The notes: generated from the letters alone by a model not told the origin. A stretch of DNA of 64,000 nucleotides from RH-AL1 sp965214415 (GCA_965214415.1 CBDCBQ010000003.1:2790001-2854000); one strand, 5' to 3'. Shown: positions 7,309 through 16,272, counted from the first letter of the stretch. A program made the numbers and translations.

Positions 7309-8640
7309 TTAGCCGGCAGAGGCGGCACTCATGCTCTGCGGGCCGAATGCAAGACGGTTCGCTATGTCCGCACGGACCACCGAGTGTCGGTCGTGTTGAT
7401 CATAAAGAGCATTGGACATGGCGACGAGATCGCAAGCCCTCAAGACCACCGTCGCCGTTGCGTTTCCCAACCACGGGTCGCGCAGCGAAACCGCCTGATC
7501 GGGCAAAATGCCGGTCGTCGAGGGGTAGATTATGGTAGCCTCGCGCGTGAACCCCTTGTGCCCGAGCGCATACAAGGTGAGCTGATACAGCATCTCTCTC
7601 GGCAGCCTGCGAATCCAAAGATCCCGATACTTCGCATCGAGCACGGCCTTTACCCTCTTGCCCTCCATAATCAGGATGTCAGGGCGTGGTTTGGGCGCTA
7701 TCCATCCGCGAGGGTTTCTTTCGCCATCCCAACTGTAGATGTCGCGCAGGGGTCGCTCTTCGACCACCCTCACGCCCTGAAGATGCTCGTCGAGAAACTT
7801 CGCGAGGAGCGATTGGAAGAAAATGTTCATGTCGAAGAGGAAGCCCGGGAGCGGCAGGCTTGGCTCGCCATTCTCGAGCGCCAGGCCGGCACCTTCGAGG
7901 AGCAGGCGGGCGAGACGCAGCGCAGGACCGTAGGCCGTGCTGCGACGGTCCATCTGCGCCTCGGCGGCCTCGAGCCGGCCCGGCGTTAGATCGAGCTTAG
8001 GAAGGTCGTCGGCAAGTAATTGCGCGAGGCGCCAGGCATCGAAGCGTAGATCGGGATTGCCGGCAATCCGCGCGCCCAACGCGAGGGCGCCGTGCAGCGC
8101 AAGGTTTAAGCTGTTGGCGAGGGTGCGGGGATGGTGGTCGCACGGCAGGACAGCACGTGCGCGGCCATAGGTGACCGCCAGCCTCGCGAAGGCGATGCGG
8201 CCGCGGGGCATCGACAGGTCTCCAAACTGCATCTCGTAGTCGCGGTGGAGGCCGCGGGCGATCAGCTCCCTGGCCTCTCTCACGAGCTGGAGCACAAGGA
8301 GATCCTGAAGTCCGCCAGCGATGGACGCATGTAGCGCGTGCTCGTGGAGCTTGAGGTCGCGCAGGCCATAGGTGTAGCGCAACAGGACCGTCAGCGGCAT
8401 GCCGTCGATTTTGGGCGCGACAGTGAGCGTTAGATCACCGAGCCGGAGCCGGCCGATCCAGGACGTGGTCGAGATTTGGACGCCGCGCGCGAGTTCGAGA
8501 ACCGTCATCCGGCCCGCGCGTGCCAGTGCGTCGAGCATGGGTCGCAGTTCGGAAGGCAGGGTGAGCCCGCGCAGTTTCTCGCACTCATCGGGATGCGCCT
8601 CGCTCCATTCGTTTAGGCGCAGCTCTATCTGTCCGCTCAA
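7309..8640 (-). CDS. mcrC: McrC-like 5-methylcytosine restriction subunit
   Basis: 443 residues, the nuclease and activator subunit of an McrBC-type restriction complex that cuts DNA with modified cytosines. An N-terminal beta-rich region (GVQISTTSWIGRLRLGDLTLTVAPKI) matches McrC N-termini; near residue 330 the PD-(D/E)xK nuclease core reads KPRPDILIMEGKRVKAVLDA, giving the Asp, Asp/Glu and Lys (DAKY). Length is normal or slightly long for the family. It overlaps the end of mcrB by 4 bp and must be co-translated with it. Located at the far end of the satellite-like block, so it is probably cargo defending the host or the element from rival phages. Confidence 0.85.
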   Translation of the reverse strand: MSGQIELRLNEWSEAHPDECEKLRGLTLPSELRPMLDALARAGRMTVLELARGVQISTTSWIGRLRLGDLTLTVAPKIDGMPLTVLLRYTYGLRDLKLHEHALHASIAGGLQDLLVLQLVREARELIARGLHRDYEMQFGDLSMPRGRIAFARLAVTYGRARAVLPCDHHPRTLANSLNLALHGALALGARIAGNPDLRFDAWRLAQLLADDLPKLDLTPGRLEAAEAQMDRRSTAYGPALRLARLLLEGAGLALENGEPSLPLPGFLFDMNIFFQSLLAKFLDEHLQGVRVVEERPLRDIYSWDGERNPRGWIAPKPRPDILIMEGKRVKAVLDAKYRDLWIRRLPREMLYQLTLYALGHKGFTREATIIYPSTTGILPDQAVSLRDPWLGNATATVVLRACDLVAMSNALYDQHDRHSVVRADIANRLAFGPQSMSAASAG

Positions 8641-10982
8641 GGGGCGGTCTCGTCGACGGAATCCTCCGCGTCCTCCAGGGTTGGCGACTCCTCCTCGTGG
8701 ATCGTCGCATCGCGCGTCGTGACGATGTCTGTGAACGGCTGCAGGAGCGCGAGCATGAGGTCGTCGATGCGCGCCGGGCCGAAGAGCTCGCTCCGGACGC
8801 GCTGACCCGCAACGTCAACAAGCCCCTTCCCAAGAATCTTCTCAAGCTTCACATAGTCCTCGTAGCAGTACTCCTCGAGAAGTGGCACGATGTCCTCGGC
8901 GACGATGCGAGCGAACTTCGCCGGATCGGTGACTGGCTTTTCGCCTTCGAGCAGGAAGGCGTGCCCGATTTGGAGATTGCGCGCGTCGCGTCCGACGTGA
9001 GCGCGCACCACGGCGTTTACGGCCTGCAGCCAGGCTCCGAGGGGAACGCCGCCCACGACCGCGTCCGCGAGCGTCGTGTGGTCGGGTAGTAGCTCGACGA
9101 AGCCGAACCGTCGCCTGAGCGCGGTATCGAGCAGAGCGATCGACCGGTCGGCAGTGTTCATGGTGCCGATGATGCGCACATTACCCGGCACCGCGAAACG
9201 TTCGCCGGATACCGGGAGGTGGAGGAATCGGCCGCGCTTATCGCGCTCCAGAAGGGTGATGAGCTCGCCGAAGATGCGCGGGATGTCGCCGCGGTTGATC
9301 TCATCGATAACGAGGAAGAATTCGCGATCCTTCTCTGCCGCCGCGTCGGAGCAGAGACTTTTGAACAGCCCTGCTCGGAGCGTAAAGGTCAGCTGCTGCG
9401 CGGCCGAGGTTGCGGGTCTGAATCCTTCCAGAAAATCCTCGTAGCCGTAGCCCGGATGGAAGGTACACGTGCGCACGAGTCCACCCGCGCCCTCGTGTCC
9501 ATCGATTTCCGCCTCTTCGACGACGTCGAGATCCGCATAGAGCCTGCCGAAGGCCGCCGCCGCGGCAAGGTCTTTCGCCGTACGGACAGCCCAGTGCGTC
9601 TTCCCGGTGCCGGGCGGCCCATACACGATCGCCTGGTACTTGCGCTCCAGGACGTCCTGGATTTGTCCCTGTATGCCGGTCAGGCGGATCGCGGCCCTCA
9701 AAGCGCCTGGCTTTGCGTTCGGCGGTGCCTCGACTTGCTGTTCCTCGCCTTGCGATTTGTCGACCTGAGGGTTGAGCAGCTTGCGTTCGAGCGCGATGAG
9801 GTTCTCGTCCTTGTCGAGCACGCGGAAGGTCGTCAGCAACCCCTCCCTGGCATCCGGGAGCCGCCACTTTGAGGTGTCAAGCCAAGCCACGGGTCGTCGA
9901 TGGGGGGCACCCGGCAGCGTCTCGTCGGAGTGGTGGTAGGGTCCCAGTACGGTGCCGACGCCAAGCACGTTCTCGCCATCTGCGGCCACGACGAGGTCGC
10001 CGTCCTGCATTACTGTGACGAAGTTCAGGATCTCTCCGGCCTTCCTGGACGCGACGTGCGCGGCGGTCTTGTAGTAGCCGACGTCTTGGAGCCTCTGCGC
10101 GAGCTTTCCCTTGCCTGGCTGTCCGCCTTCGACCCCCGAGAGATCGCCGAGGACGTCCCATCCGATCGCGGCAACGCCGAGGGCCTTCATCTGTGGCCAG
10201 ACGAGGACGTTGTCCACTCCGTCGACGGAAACTCGCGTGCCTATGCGCCATGCATTGCGCGGTCGTCCGTTCGCCCGGTTCAGGACCGTCGTCAGGTGAT
10301 TGAGCGGGAGATTAAAGGCTTCAGCGATCTCCACGAACTGACGGGCAGCAAGGTATCTCCCTCTATCCTGCGGCGGCGCCTGGAGGCACTTGATCAGGTG
10401 AAAATGCTGGAAGTCGACGGTGTGAAAATCGTCGATCAGGTCTGGATGCATGAGGCTGAAGTACTTGTGGCCCCAGCTCATGTCCTGAACGTCGGGCGCG
10501 ACCTCCTCAAGCTGGCGCTGAACATGGATGTAGTCGGCTTCGCGCGCGCCGGTGGGCAAGGTGTCCAACGCACGCGATCCGGCCACGAGCTGTTCGCGGT
10601 GCCGCTCTGCGACAGCGATTGCCTGGTCGGTTGTGAGTTCTTTCTGGGCCTTGGCATGGCCTGTCATCCAGATGCCCGTCTCCTTGCGCCGGTAGATCCC
10701 GAACTTCAGAGCGCTGCCGCCGGCGATACTCCCGAAGCGGGCCGGGAATTCTTCGTCGTCCTTGAATTCGAGCCAGTAGACAAGGCTGTCGTGGTTGGCG
10801 TGGAGGTGCATCGTCTCTAGCAGCGCAACGCCCGACAGACTTTGCAGGCTTTGTGGCCCGAAACGCTCTCGAAAAAGGGCGTAGCAGGCGGCGAGACGTT
10901 TGTGGGGCAGAAGGCTATCCGTTGCGGCTAAGGTCTCTCGCGTATTTTCCAGGCGCGACGATATGCGCGGATCGAGCTCCAT
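8637..10982 (-). CDS. mcrB: McrB-like GTPase/AAA+ subunit of restriction complex
   Basis: 781 residues. The motor domain, starting near residue 450, has Walker A VYGPPGTGKTHW, Walker B FFLVIDEINRGDIPRIFGEL, the McrB hallmark GTMNTADRSIALLDTALRRR, and an arginine-finger segment. The 430-residue N-terminal part is the specificity side; it contains FVTVMQDGDLVVAADGENVL followed by GVGTVLGPYHHSD, a strand pattern resembling PUA/EVE-like modified-base readers (inference). Start set at ATG 10982 because GGAGG lies 4 bases upstream (10987-10991); an upstream ATG at 11042 lacks such a site. McrC follows with a 4-bp overlap. GTP dependence is assumed from the family. Confidence 0.87.
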   Translation of the reverse strand: MELDPRISSRLENTRETLAATDSLLPHKRLAACYALFRERFGPQSLQSLSGVALLETMHLHANHDSLVYWLEFKDDEEFPARFGSIAGGSALKFGIYRRKETGIWMTGHAKAQKELTTDQAIAVAERHREQLVAGSRALDTLPTGAREADYIHVQRQLEEVAPDVQDMSWGHKYFSLMHPDLIDDFHTVDFQHFHLIKCLQAPPQDRGRYLAARQFVEIAEAFNLPLNHLTTVLNRANGRPRNAWRIGTRVSVDGVDNVLVWPQMKALGVAAIGWDVLGDLSGVEGGQPGKGKLAQRLQDVGYYKTAAHVASRKAGEILNFVTVMQDGDLVVAADGENVLGVGTVLGPYHHSDETLPGAPHRRPVAWLDTSKWRLPDAREGLLTTFRVLDKDENLIALERKLLNPQVDKSQGEEQQVEAPPNAKPGALRAAIRLTGIQGQIQDVLERKYQAIVYGPPGTGKTHWAVRTAKDLAAAAAFGRLYADLDVVEEAEIDGHEGAGGLVRTCTFHPGYGYEDFLEGFRPATSAAQQLTFTLRAGLFKSLCSDAAAEKDREFFLVIDEINRGDIPRIFGELITLLERDKRGRFLHLPVSGERFAVPGNVRIIGTMNTADRSIALLDTALRRRFGFVELLPDHTTLADAVVGGVPLGAWLQAVNAVVRAHVGRDARNLQIGHAFLLEGEKPVTDPAKFARIVAEDIVPLLEEYCYEDYVKLEKILGKGLVDVAGQRVRSELFGPARIDDLMLALLQPFTDIVTTRDATIHEEESPTLEDAEDSVDETAP

Positions 10983-11394
10983 TACGCCTCCAATTGTCAT
11001 AAGGCGCCGTTGGCGACACCTTTGCGGATTACAATGTTGCAATCGCCGTTGGGGTCGACGTTAGACGCACCCCCCGGATACAGGGACACGCAGCTTCAGG
11101 GAAGCGTTTTTAAAGATGGAACCACGGGGATCACGCCTCTATTACAAGCCAAATTGAGCTGTGTGGAGTATACACACAAATTCAGAGAATTGCCAAAAAT
11201 CTACTCTCGAGCATGACCCTCGTTATCTGCTTTGAAGGTCAATCTTCGCCATGGCTTCGATGATGCTGTCGCCATCGCTCCAGACGTCGCGTGCTTGTCT
11301 TCCTGTGCGCCCTTTTGGCGTCGGCCTTCGCTCTCGAGCTGCTAGATCCTGCGCCAACCGACGTTGCGGCAGCGTCAATGACAGCACCCTAAAG
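10983..11394. other. Gene-free stretch, right edge of satellite-like block
   Basis: About 410 bases with no convincing gene. The first part is the leader of mcrB. Near 11,230-11,330 the minus strand reads DVWSDGDSIIEAMAKIDL, which resembles VDVWSEAESIIETMDGK encoded by another broken gene at 25,202-25,428, so a fragment of the same small gene family is present. No inverted repeats or attachment site were recognised. Confidence 0.4.
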
Positions 11395-11875
11395 TCAGGC
11401 TTCTACCAGGCCCTTGAAGCTCGCGTGCCGTAGCTCGCCGGCCGTCGTCACGCCGCGATAGGCGATCGTCGCATGGAGGCTGGGGTCGACCCAGACGGCG
11501 CCCGCCACCCTCAGACCGGGCAAGATGCATCTCGAAACGACGATTTTGTCCAGGCGCGCCCGCAGCGACGCGGCGACCGCTTCGCTGAACCCTGTCCCCA
11601 CCGCGCCGGCATAGCGTAGCCGCGTCCCGTCAAAGGTGGCGACCTTGATGTTGGCGAGCGGCGTGCGGACGGCGCCTGTGCCCGGCTGGAAGCCGACGAT
11701 CACAAAGGTGTCCGAGAGCACGCACTTCGTCTTCAACCATTCGGTACGCCGGCCGGAGCGGTACGCCTTGTCGAGCCGCTTCGACACGATGCCCTCGAGC
11801 TCGTGCTCGCACGCGATGCGGAAGAGATCGGCGCCAGGGCCGCCGTGGTCCTCGCTGAGCAGGATCGCCGATCGC

Positions 11876-11901
11876 TAGAGCACGGCGCGCTCGGACCCGT
11901 G
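11876..11901. repeat. 26-bp templated insertion within ligase copy A (unit 1)
   Basis: Exact duplicate of 11,988-12,013 (core GCGCGCTCGGACCCGTG). The aligned ligase copy at 32,716-33,442 lacks this insertion at the same place, so this is the new unit and the cause of the frameshift. Confidence 0.75.
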
Positions 11902-11987
11902 GGATGATGGAGGCGAGGGCAAGCCGGCGCTCCTCCAGCGGCTTCTTCCACAGCGGCTCGCCGTCGAGGAAGAGTAGGTCGAAGGCG

Positions 11988-12013
11988 TAGAGCACGGCGC
12001 GCTCGGACCCGTG
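11988..12013. repeat. 26-bp donor repeat within ligase copy A (unit 2)
   Basis: Original unit of the duplicated 26 bp, in frame within the ligase motif III region. Distance between units is 112 bp. Confidence 0.7.
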
Positions 12014-12577
12014 CCGATCGAGATCCGCCTGCAGCTCGGCGAAGCTTGATCGGCCGCGCTCGTCGAGGATCACCGCCTCGCCATCGATCACGGCCGATCG
12101 CACCTTCAGGGCTTCCACTGCACGGGTGATCGCCGGGAAGCGCTTCGTCCAGTCGTGACCGTTGCGGGTGCGGATCGTCGCGTTGCTGCCCGCGACGGAG
12201 GCGGAAACGCGGTAGCCGTCCCACTTGATCTCGTGCACCCACTGCGGCCCGACAGGAGGCTTGTCGACGAGCGTCGGCAGGCACGGCTTGATCCATTTTG
12301 GAAGCGGCTCGTCGAAGAGACCGGCCTGGCGCGGGTCCGCCGGCTTGGCGACGATCGCGGGGCTGCCGACGCGCTCGGAAGCAACATCGGTTTTGCGGGC
12401 TCGAGGAGCGGGCGGACGCCGCGGCGGCTTTGGCATGGCGGCGAGCATGGCCCAGTGCCATTAAGGCGCGCTTAGCAGCGTTTGCCAGCGCGTCCGCGAG
12501 GCGCGTCGTATGCGGCCTTTCACGCGCCATCGCGTTGCAGGTGCGGGGTTGCCGCTAGCTACCCGAGGGAGAATGCC

Positions 12578-12712
12578 ATGACAGACGATGACACGCCGCT
12601 GCCGTCGGATACAGAGCACGGCGGCTTGAAGCCGAACAACGAGAAGGCCGCCGAGCCTCCGCCTCAAGACGATAAGGAGGTTGAACGCGAACCATCAAAA
12701 CAGCCGTCTTGA
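12578..12712 (+). CDS. Small acidic, disordered protein (44 residues)
   Basis: Reads MTDDDTPLPSDTEHGGLKPN and ends in a Glu/Lys/Pro-rich tail; no fold is expected. A purine-rich GAGGGAGA lies 7 bases before the ATG, a good ribosome site. Such short charged proteins are common in Hyphomicrobiales genomes and are of unknown function. It reads away from ligase copy A. Confidence 0.5.
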   Translation: MTDDDTPLPSDTEHGGLKPNNEKAAEPPPQDDKEVEREPSKQPS

Positions 12713-12829
12713 GACCGGCCGCCCAGCGAACCGATCACAAGTCGCTGGGCAGCTCCCTCTTAAAAGACCGACGAAGGCGCGGAGGGTGCAAGCAACCTTT
12801 CGTTGCCGCTCGCACCAAGGAGATCCGCC

Positions 12830-12928
12830 ATGACCGTCGAAGCACTGAAGAAGTTGCACGGCAATTCGGTAGCAAACACACCTACAGAAAACCTAGCTGA
12901 CACGCCGCTCACATGTGAGACGCGGTAG
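12830..12928 (+). CDS. Putative 32-residue peptide with strong ribosome site
   Basis: MTVEALKKLHGNSVANTPTE and 12 more residues, preceded by AAGGAG with 7 bases of spacing, one of the best ribosome sites in the region. No family recognised. Could be the truncated start of a longer gene whose 3' part was lost, since remnants of another gene begin just after it. Confidence 0.35.
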   Translation: MTVEALKKLHGNSVANTPTENLADTPLTCETR

Positions 12929-12960
12929 GTTTCCGGCATGGAATACACGTCCGATCCGGC

Positions 12961-13143
12961 CTCATCCGCAAGCGTGCCGACCTGGCCGGCGAGATCGAGA
13001 GAGCCCAGCACGCGCTCCGCAAGCTCGTCATTAACCTTGGAGGGTGCGGAGCTGACGGAATCGCTCTTGAAGCTGTCGACCATCCGCGAAGTGCGGGAGG
13101 CGACCAGCCGGCCACCGCCGGTCTTCATTGTAGCCCGGTCTGA
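12961..13143 (+). pseudogene. Remnant of small KRAELAGEI-type helical protein
   Basis: Reads LIRKRADLAGEIERAQHALR then KLVIN, the conserved N-terminal helix of a small protein family common in Methylobacterium relatives (KRAELAGEIE-type). No start codon is in frame and downstream the expected continuation appears split between frames (IREVREATSRPPPVFIV in another frame). Treated as a decayed fragment. Family recollection is from memory and unverified. Confidence 0.35.
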
Positions 13144-13157
13144 AGACCGACGAGGCC

Positions 13158-13496
13158 TTGCGTCTGGAGGCGATCCTGATCGCCACCCTCGACTTCAGGC
13201 CGTTGACGAACGCGGTTCGGGGTCAAGGCGATCGCGACGTGTGGCTGCCCGCCGACGAGCTCGACGCAAGGTACGCGACGCCCGTCAGCCGCTCGGCTAT
13301 CTCCGAGACGATCCTGTTCGTCAGCCTGAACGGCGGGCCGAACCTGCCGCCCTATCCGCAGATCAAGGACGATGCGGACGTGCTGGCGCATCGCACGCTG
13401 GGTTTCTGGCCGATCTCGGCCAAGAGCGCCGCGCGCGTCGATCTCATCGTCGGCGTCTACCGCGGAAGGACCTGCAAAAAAGCGCGGGTCATATGA
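13158..13496 (+). CDS. Hypothetical protein, possibly truncated at 5' end
   Basis: 112 residues from TTG 13158; the frame is open back to 13,134 without an ATG. A compact alpha/beta-looking protein (RLEAILIATLDFRPLTNAVR; SETILFVSLNGGPNLPPYPQ; RVDLIVGVYRGR). No family recognised. Its TGA overlaps the ATG of the following lipoprotein frame (ATGA), suggesting the two were once co-translated. The lack of a good start and ribosome site suggests loss of the first codons. Confidence 0.4.
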   Translation: MRLEAILIATLDFRPLTNAVRGQGDRDVWLPADELDARYATPVSRSAISETILFVSLNGGPNLPPYPQIKDDADVLAHRTLGFWPISAKSAARVDLIVGVYRGRTCKKARVI

Positions 13497-13914
13497 AAAA
13501 ACGAAGCTCTAAGTCCTTACTTTGACTTCAGCGTTTCTGGGAGTGACGAGTTGCGGGTCGGAAACGCCTTCGTGCTCTTCCGACCAAGCGCGTGATCTCG
13601 TCACGAAAATCTTCAGACAATCACTTGGAAAATCGGATTTTCTCAAAATGTTCATAGACAACGGAAAGGCAACGGCCGTTCTAGACGGAATATCTACGAC
13701 TAAAACAGAACAAAATGCTAATTTTTGTTCCGCCTTGGCAAAACTTGACATGGGTTTGAATGCTACTGGAAAGCTTGTGGCCACACAGCCGGATAACGAT
13801 CTCTATAATTTGAATAACCAGTTCAAAAACCCGAAAGCCATTGACTACGTGGTGCGGCGTTCCGACGACGGTAAAAGCGTCACCGTTGAGGTCACGTCTG
13901 ATTTTTCAAACTGA
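13493..13914 (+). pseudogene. Lipoprotein gene with 1-base frameshift in the signal peptide
   Basis: ATG 13493 reads MKKRSSKSLL and stops; the next frame continues LTSAFLGVTSC and about 120 further residues. One extra T in the TTT run at about 13,522 would fuse them into a normal lipoprotein signal (positive N-terminus, hydrophobic stretch, lipobox VTSC) followed by a soluble periplasmic domain (DQARDLVTKIFRQSLGKSDF; ending RRSDDGKSVTVEVTSDFSN). The mature part looks intact and is AT-richer than its surroundings, hinting at foreign origin. Function unknown. The 130-residue part alone could start at TTG 13522 but would lack a signal. Confidence 0.6.
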
Positions 13915-14210
13915 CCCACTACCGCGGCCGAGGTCGCCCGAAAGGGAGCCGCAATCGGACCGCGATTGTTCGACCATCGCTTTCGCCAGAGGAGGCGCAG
14001 ACGCTGAAGCAGCGACTCGCCAACGGCTACGCGGTGGCGGCGCAGGCCCTGGCGGTCGATCGTAAGAGGCGGATCAAGGCGAGCATCCGAAGCGCATTTG
14101 GTCGCGGTGGTTTCCAGGATGTCGAGGCGTTGATCGTCGCCGCCCAGGACCGAATTGCGCCGGCTGCGCCAATCGCCGAGGGTGAAGCGGAGTTGCTTCG
14201 CACCTCGTGA
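13911..14210 (+). pseudogene. DUF5681-like fragment without normal start codon
   Basis: Open frame reading THYRGRGRPKGSRNRTAIVR, the hallmark basic start of DUF5681 phage-associated proteins, then a helical region to TGA 14208. The only codon at the expected start position is CTG at 13911, so either a rare start or a mutated ATG. It directly abuts the lipoprotein stop. Confidence 0.4.
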
Positions 14211-14279
14211 TGGTGGCGAGTGGCACGCGCTGACGGAAGCGGCGCGCCGTCATGCTCCACGGTCGATAAGGGAACAGAA

Positions 14280-14540
14280 ATGACACCGACTCCCCCGCCG
14301 CCACCGTCAGCCTGTTTCACGGTCCAAATGCAACAATTTAAGGAAGCAATACCTCTTGCACCTATACTTTTAGATCGATGTACTGGAAAGACGTGGTTGC
14401 TTGAAATCAAAAATATTGATAAAGCCGGAATTCATTTCGAGTGGGCGCCTATTCCGTTTTCCGCCTCACAGACGGTGAAGTCCAATGTTTTCGACCAGTT
14501 TGGCAACGTTCCCTTCACTCTGCCTTCCGACCGCCGCTGA
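14280..14540 (+). CDS. Hypothetical protein (86 residues)
   Basis: Begins MTPTPPPPPSACFTVQMQQF and contains ILLDRCTGKTWLLEIKNI, a beta-hairpin type motif I have seen in small hypothetical proteins of Rhizobiales but cannot name. AT-rich relative to the window, like the lipoprotein gene before it. No membrane segment. Function unknown. Confidence 0.5.
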   Translation: MTPTPPPPPSACFTVQMQQFKEAIPLAPILLDRCTGKTWLLEIKNIDKAGIHFEWAPIPFSASQTVKSNVFDQFGNVPFTLPSDRR

Positions 14541-14660
14541 TCCCCCTCTCCGTGACCTTTCTGCACTATGCGGTCGGAAGTTCCGCTAAGCTGAAGCTGG
14601 GGCTAATCACAAGCAACGCGTGCGCTGATAGGAGCATCTTTAAATGAGCGGGGGCGCCCG

Positions 14661-15083
14661 ATGAGCCATCATCGTCATCATGATCACTTGGTCGAAGGCG
14701 TCATCCTTGGCACCCTTCTCTCTGGCAAGGAGCTTTCCGGCGATGCGGCGTTCTGGATTGGCATCATGCTGGTCGGAGGGGGCTTTGAGTTCGTCTTCGA
14801 CCATGTAGGACTGCTCTTCATCCTAGGCTTGCTCGCCGCCGTCATCGGCGTTGCCATCGCTGCGCTAGTAGTCAGCTTCAATATAGCGAAAACCCTCTGC
14901 TTGCTCCTGCGCTCATTTATAATCCTCATTCCGAGGCAATGGAACGAGTATCTTGACCAGCCGCCTTATTTGATCGAAGTCCCGAGCCGCCGTCAGCCAC
15001 CAGCCTTAAACATGAGATGGGGTAGCCGGGAAAATGAGAACACCCGAACGGCGCTTGGCAGTCGAGCCGCTGCCGTTGATTGA
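14661..15083 (+). CDS. Small membrane protein with His-rich N-terminus
   Basis: 140 residues. MSHHRHHDHLVEGVILGTLL gives a His-rich cytoplasmic start; two hydrophobic spans follow (AAFWIGIMLVGGGFEFVFDH and GLLFILGLLAAVIGVAIAAL), then a polar tail. No known family. Start at 14661 has a GGGGGCGCCCG lead and the preceding frame ends TGAG just before it. Confidence 0.5.
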   Translation: MSHHRHHDHLVEGVILGTLLSGKELSGDAAFWIGIMLVGGGFEFVFDHVGLLFILGLLAAVIGVAIAALVVSFNIAKTLCLLLRSFIILIPRQWNEYLDQPPYLIEVPSRRQPPALNMRWGSRENENTRTALGSRAAAVD

Positions 15084-15257
15084 TTGGTGACGGCGGCCTC
15101 GAGCGTGCTGCTTTTAGCCGGGCGCCATCAGAGAAACTCGCCCTCAGGGTCGACGCGACTGACTGGTGACAAAGTCGGCAAGGCTCTGGCCGCTGGCGTC
15201 AAAGCTCGAAAGGTAGATCACGTCGCCGCCTTCGCGATGTGCCACCCGTAGGGGGCC

Positions 15258-16169
15258 TGACGGTCCCCCGGTTTCTCCTCCACCCTGAAGGTGAGGTTTC
15301 CGGCGGTTCATTCGGCGGCTTTCCGAGCCGCCGCGGCAGCGTATTCGTTCGGCGTCTTCCAGCCAAGCGACGTTGTGAGGGACGGCTCTCGTTGTAGTCC
15401 CCTCCGCCAAGCCTCGATCTTGGTCCTGGCGTCGGCCAGCGACAAGAACCAATGTGTGTTCAGGCATTCGTCGCGTAGGCGGCCGTTGAACGATTCCACG
15501 AAGGCGTTGTCGGTTGGCCTGCCAGGCCGGCTGAAGTCCAGCGTGACGGCGTTCTCGTAGGCCCAGCGGTCGAGCGCTTTCAGAGACGAACTCCGGGCCG
15601 TTGTCAGACACGGATGGTTCTCGGAGCGCCTCGCCTCACCGCGATCCGTGTCACCGCGTCGACGACCTGCTCGCCCTTGATCCCGTGATCGACCTCGATC
15701 GTCAGAGCCTCGCGATAGCGGATCGACGAGCGATCGACGCCGAGCGCCCACGCAGCAGCGCCGTTCGCTTAGGCCATGAGACGCCTGGACATGCGCGACC
15801 ATCTCGCGCCGTCGCCCAGGCGTCAGAGCTTTTTTGACAGGACATCCTGGAGGATGTGCTTGTCCAGGCTCAGATCGGCGACCAGCTGCTTGAGGTTGCG
15901 GTTCTCGTCCTCGAGCTGCTTCAGCCGCCGCAGCTCGCCCACGCCGAGACCGCCATAGAGCTTCTTCCAGCGGTTAGAACGTCTGCTCGGAGATCCCCAT
16001 CCGTCGGGATCACCTCGGCCACCGCCGTGCCCGTCTCCGCCTGCTTCAACGCATAGGCAATCTGTTCCTCGGTGTACCTGGTCTTCTTCACGGCATGCTC
16101 CTCGATCACGGGGTTCACGATGCCGGAAAACTCACTCTCAAAATGGAAGAGGAAAGCGGGGGGACGTCA
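15258..16169 (-). mobile_element. Degenerate IS3-family insertion sequence
   Basis: 912-bp remnant bounded by imperfect inverted ends about 45 bp long: left end from 15,258 (TGACGGTCCCCCGGTTTCTC) and right end from 16,169 reading inward (TGACGTCCCCCCGCTTTCCT). The transposase reads left. Length is about 300 bp under the usual IS3 size, so an internal part is deleted. No clear target duplication is seen. Confidence 0.75.
15308..16118 (-). pseudogene. IS3-family transposase (OrfA-OrfB), multiple frameshifts
   Basis: OrfA starts MNPVIEEHAVKKTRYTEEQI and follows the normal IS3 helix-turn-helix until about residue 37; frames then shift (MGISEQTF appears in another frame ending at a stop). OrfB shows the DDE core in pieces: SDNGPEFVSE in one frame and FSRPGRPTDNAFVESFNGRL with the final Glu in another. 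At least three lesions, plus an internal deletion, so inactive. Confidence 0.8.
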
Positions 16170-16272
16170 ATCAGCTGGGACATGCCAACCTCTTGAAGCG
16201 CGACGCAAAGGTCCGATTAAGAGTTTGATGATTTTGTGCAGGTAAACGGGACAAAGCACTTTGTCGACCGCC

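Larger units (their letters stand above)
11395..12436 (-). pseudogene. LigD-type ATP-dependent DNA ligase domain, copy A, broken
   Basis: Ligase domain of the non-homologous end-joining enzyme LigD, without the polymerase or phosphoesterase domains. Start ATG 12436 (MPKPPRRPPAPRARKTD). Adenylation motif I is intact: VHEIKWDGYRVSA, with the catalytic Lys; motif III-like AVLYAFDLLFLDGEPLWKKP follows. The frame then breaks near 11,876-11,901 where a 26-bp piece copied from 11,988-12,013 is inserted; the OB-fold half (IVSKRLDKAYRSGRRTEWLK onward) continues in another frame to 11,395. One of three degenerate copies in the window. Without the OB half the protein could self-adenylate but not seal nicks, so it is taken as dead. 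Confidence 0.8.

Noticed and set aside
9900..10820. 306-codon plus-strand frame opposite mcrB
   Set aside because: No family features; mcrB is complete and has the ribosome site.
12760..13128. 122-codon minus-strand frame beginning MKTGGGRLVASRTS
   Set aside because: The plus strand here carries recognisable remnant residues (KRADLAGEIERAQ), and the minus frame has no ribosome site or family.
13500..13530. Phase-variable tract at the lipoprotein frameshift
   Set aside because: The run is only three Ts, too short for slipped-strand switching, so a plain mutation or base error is more likely.
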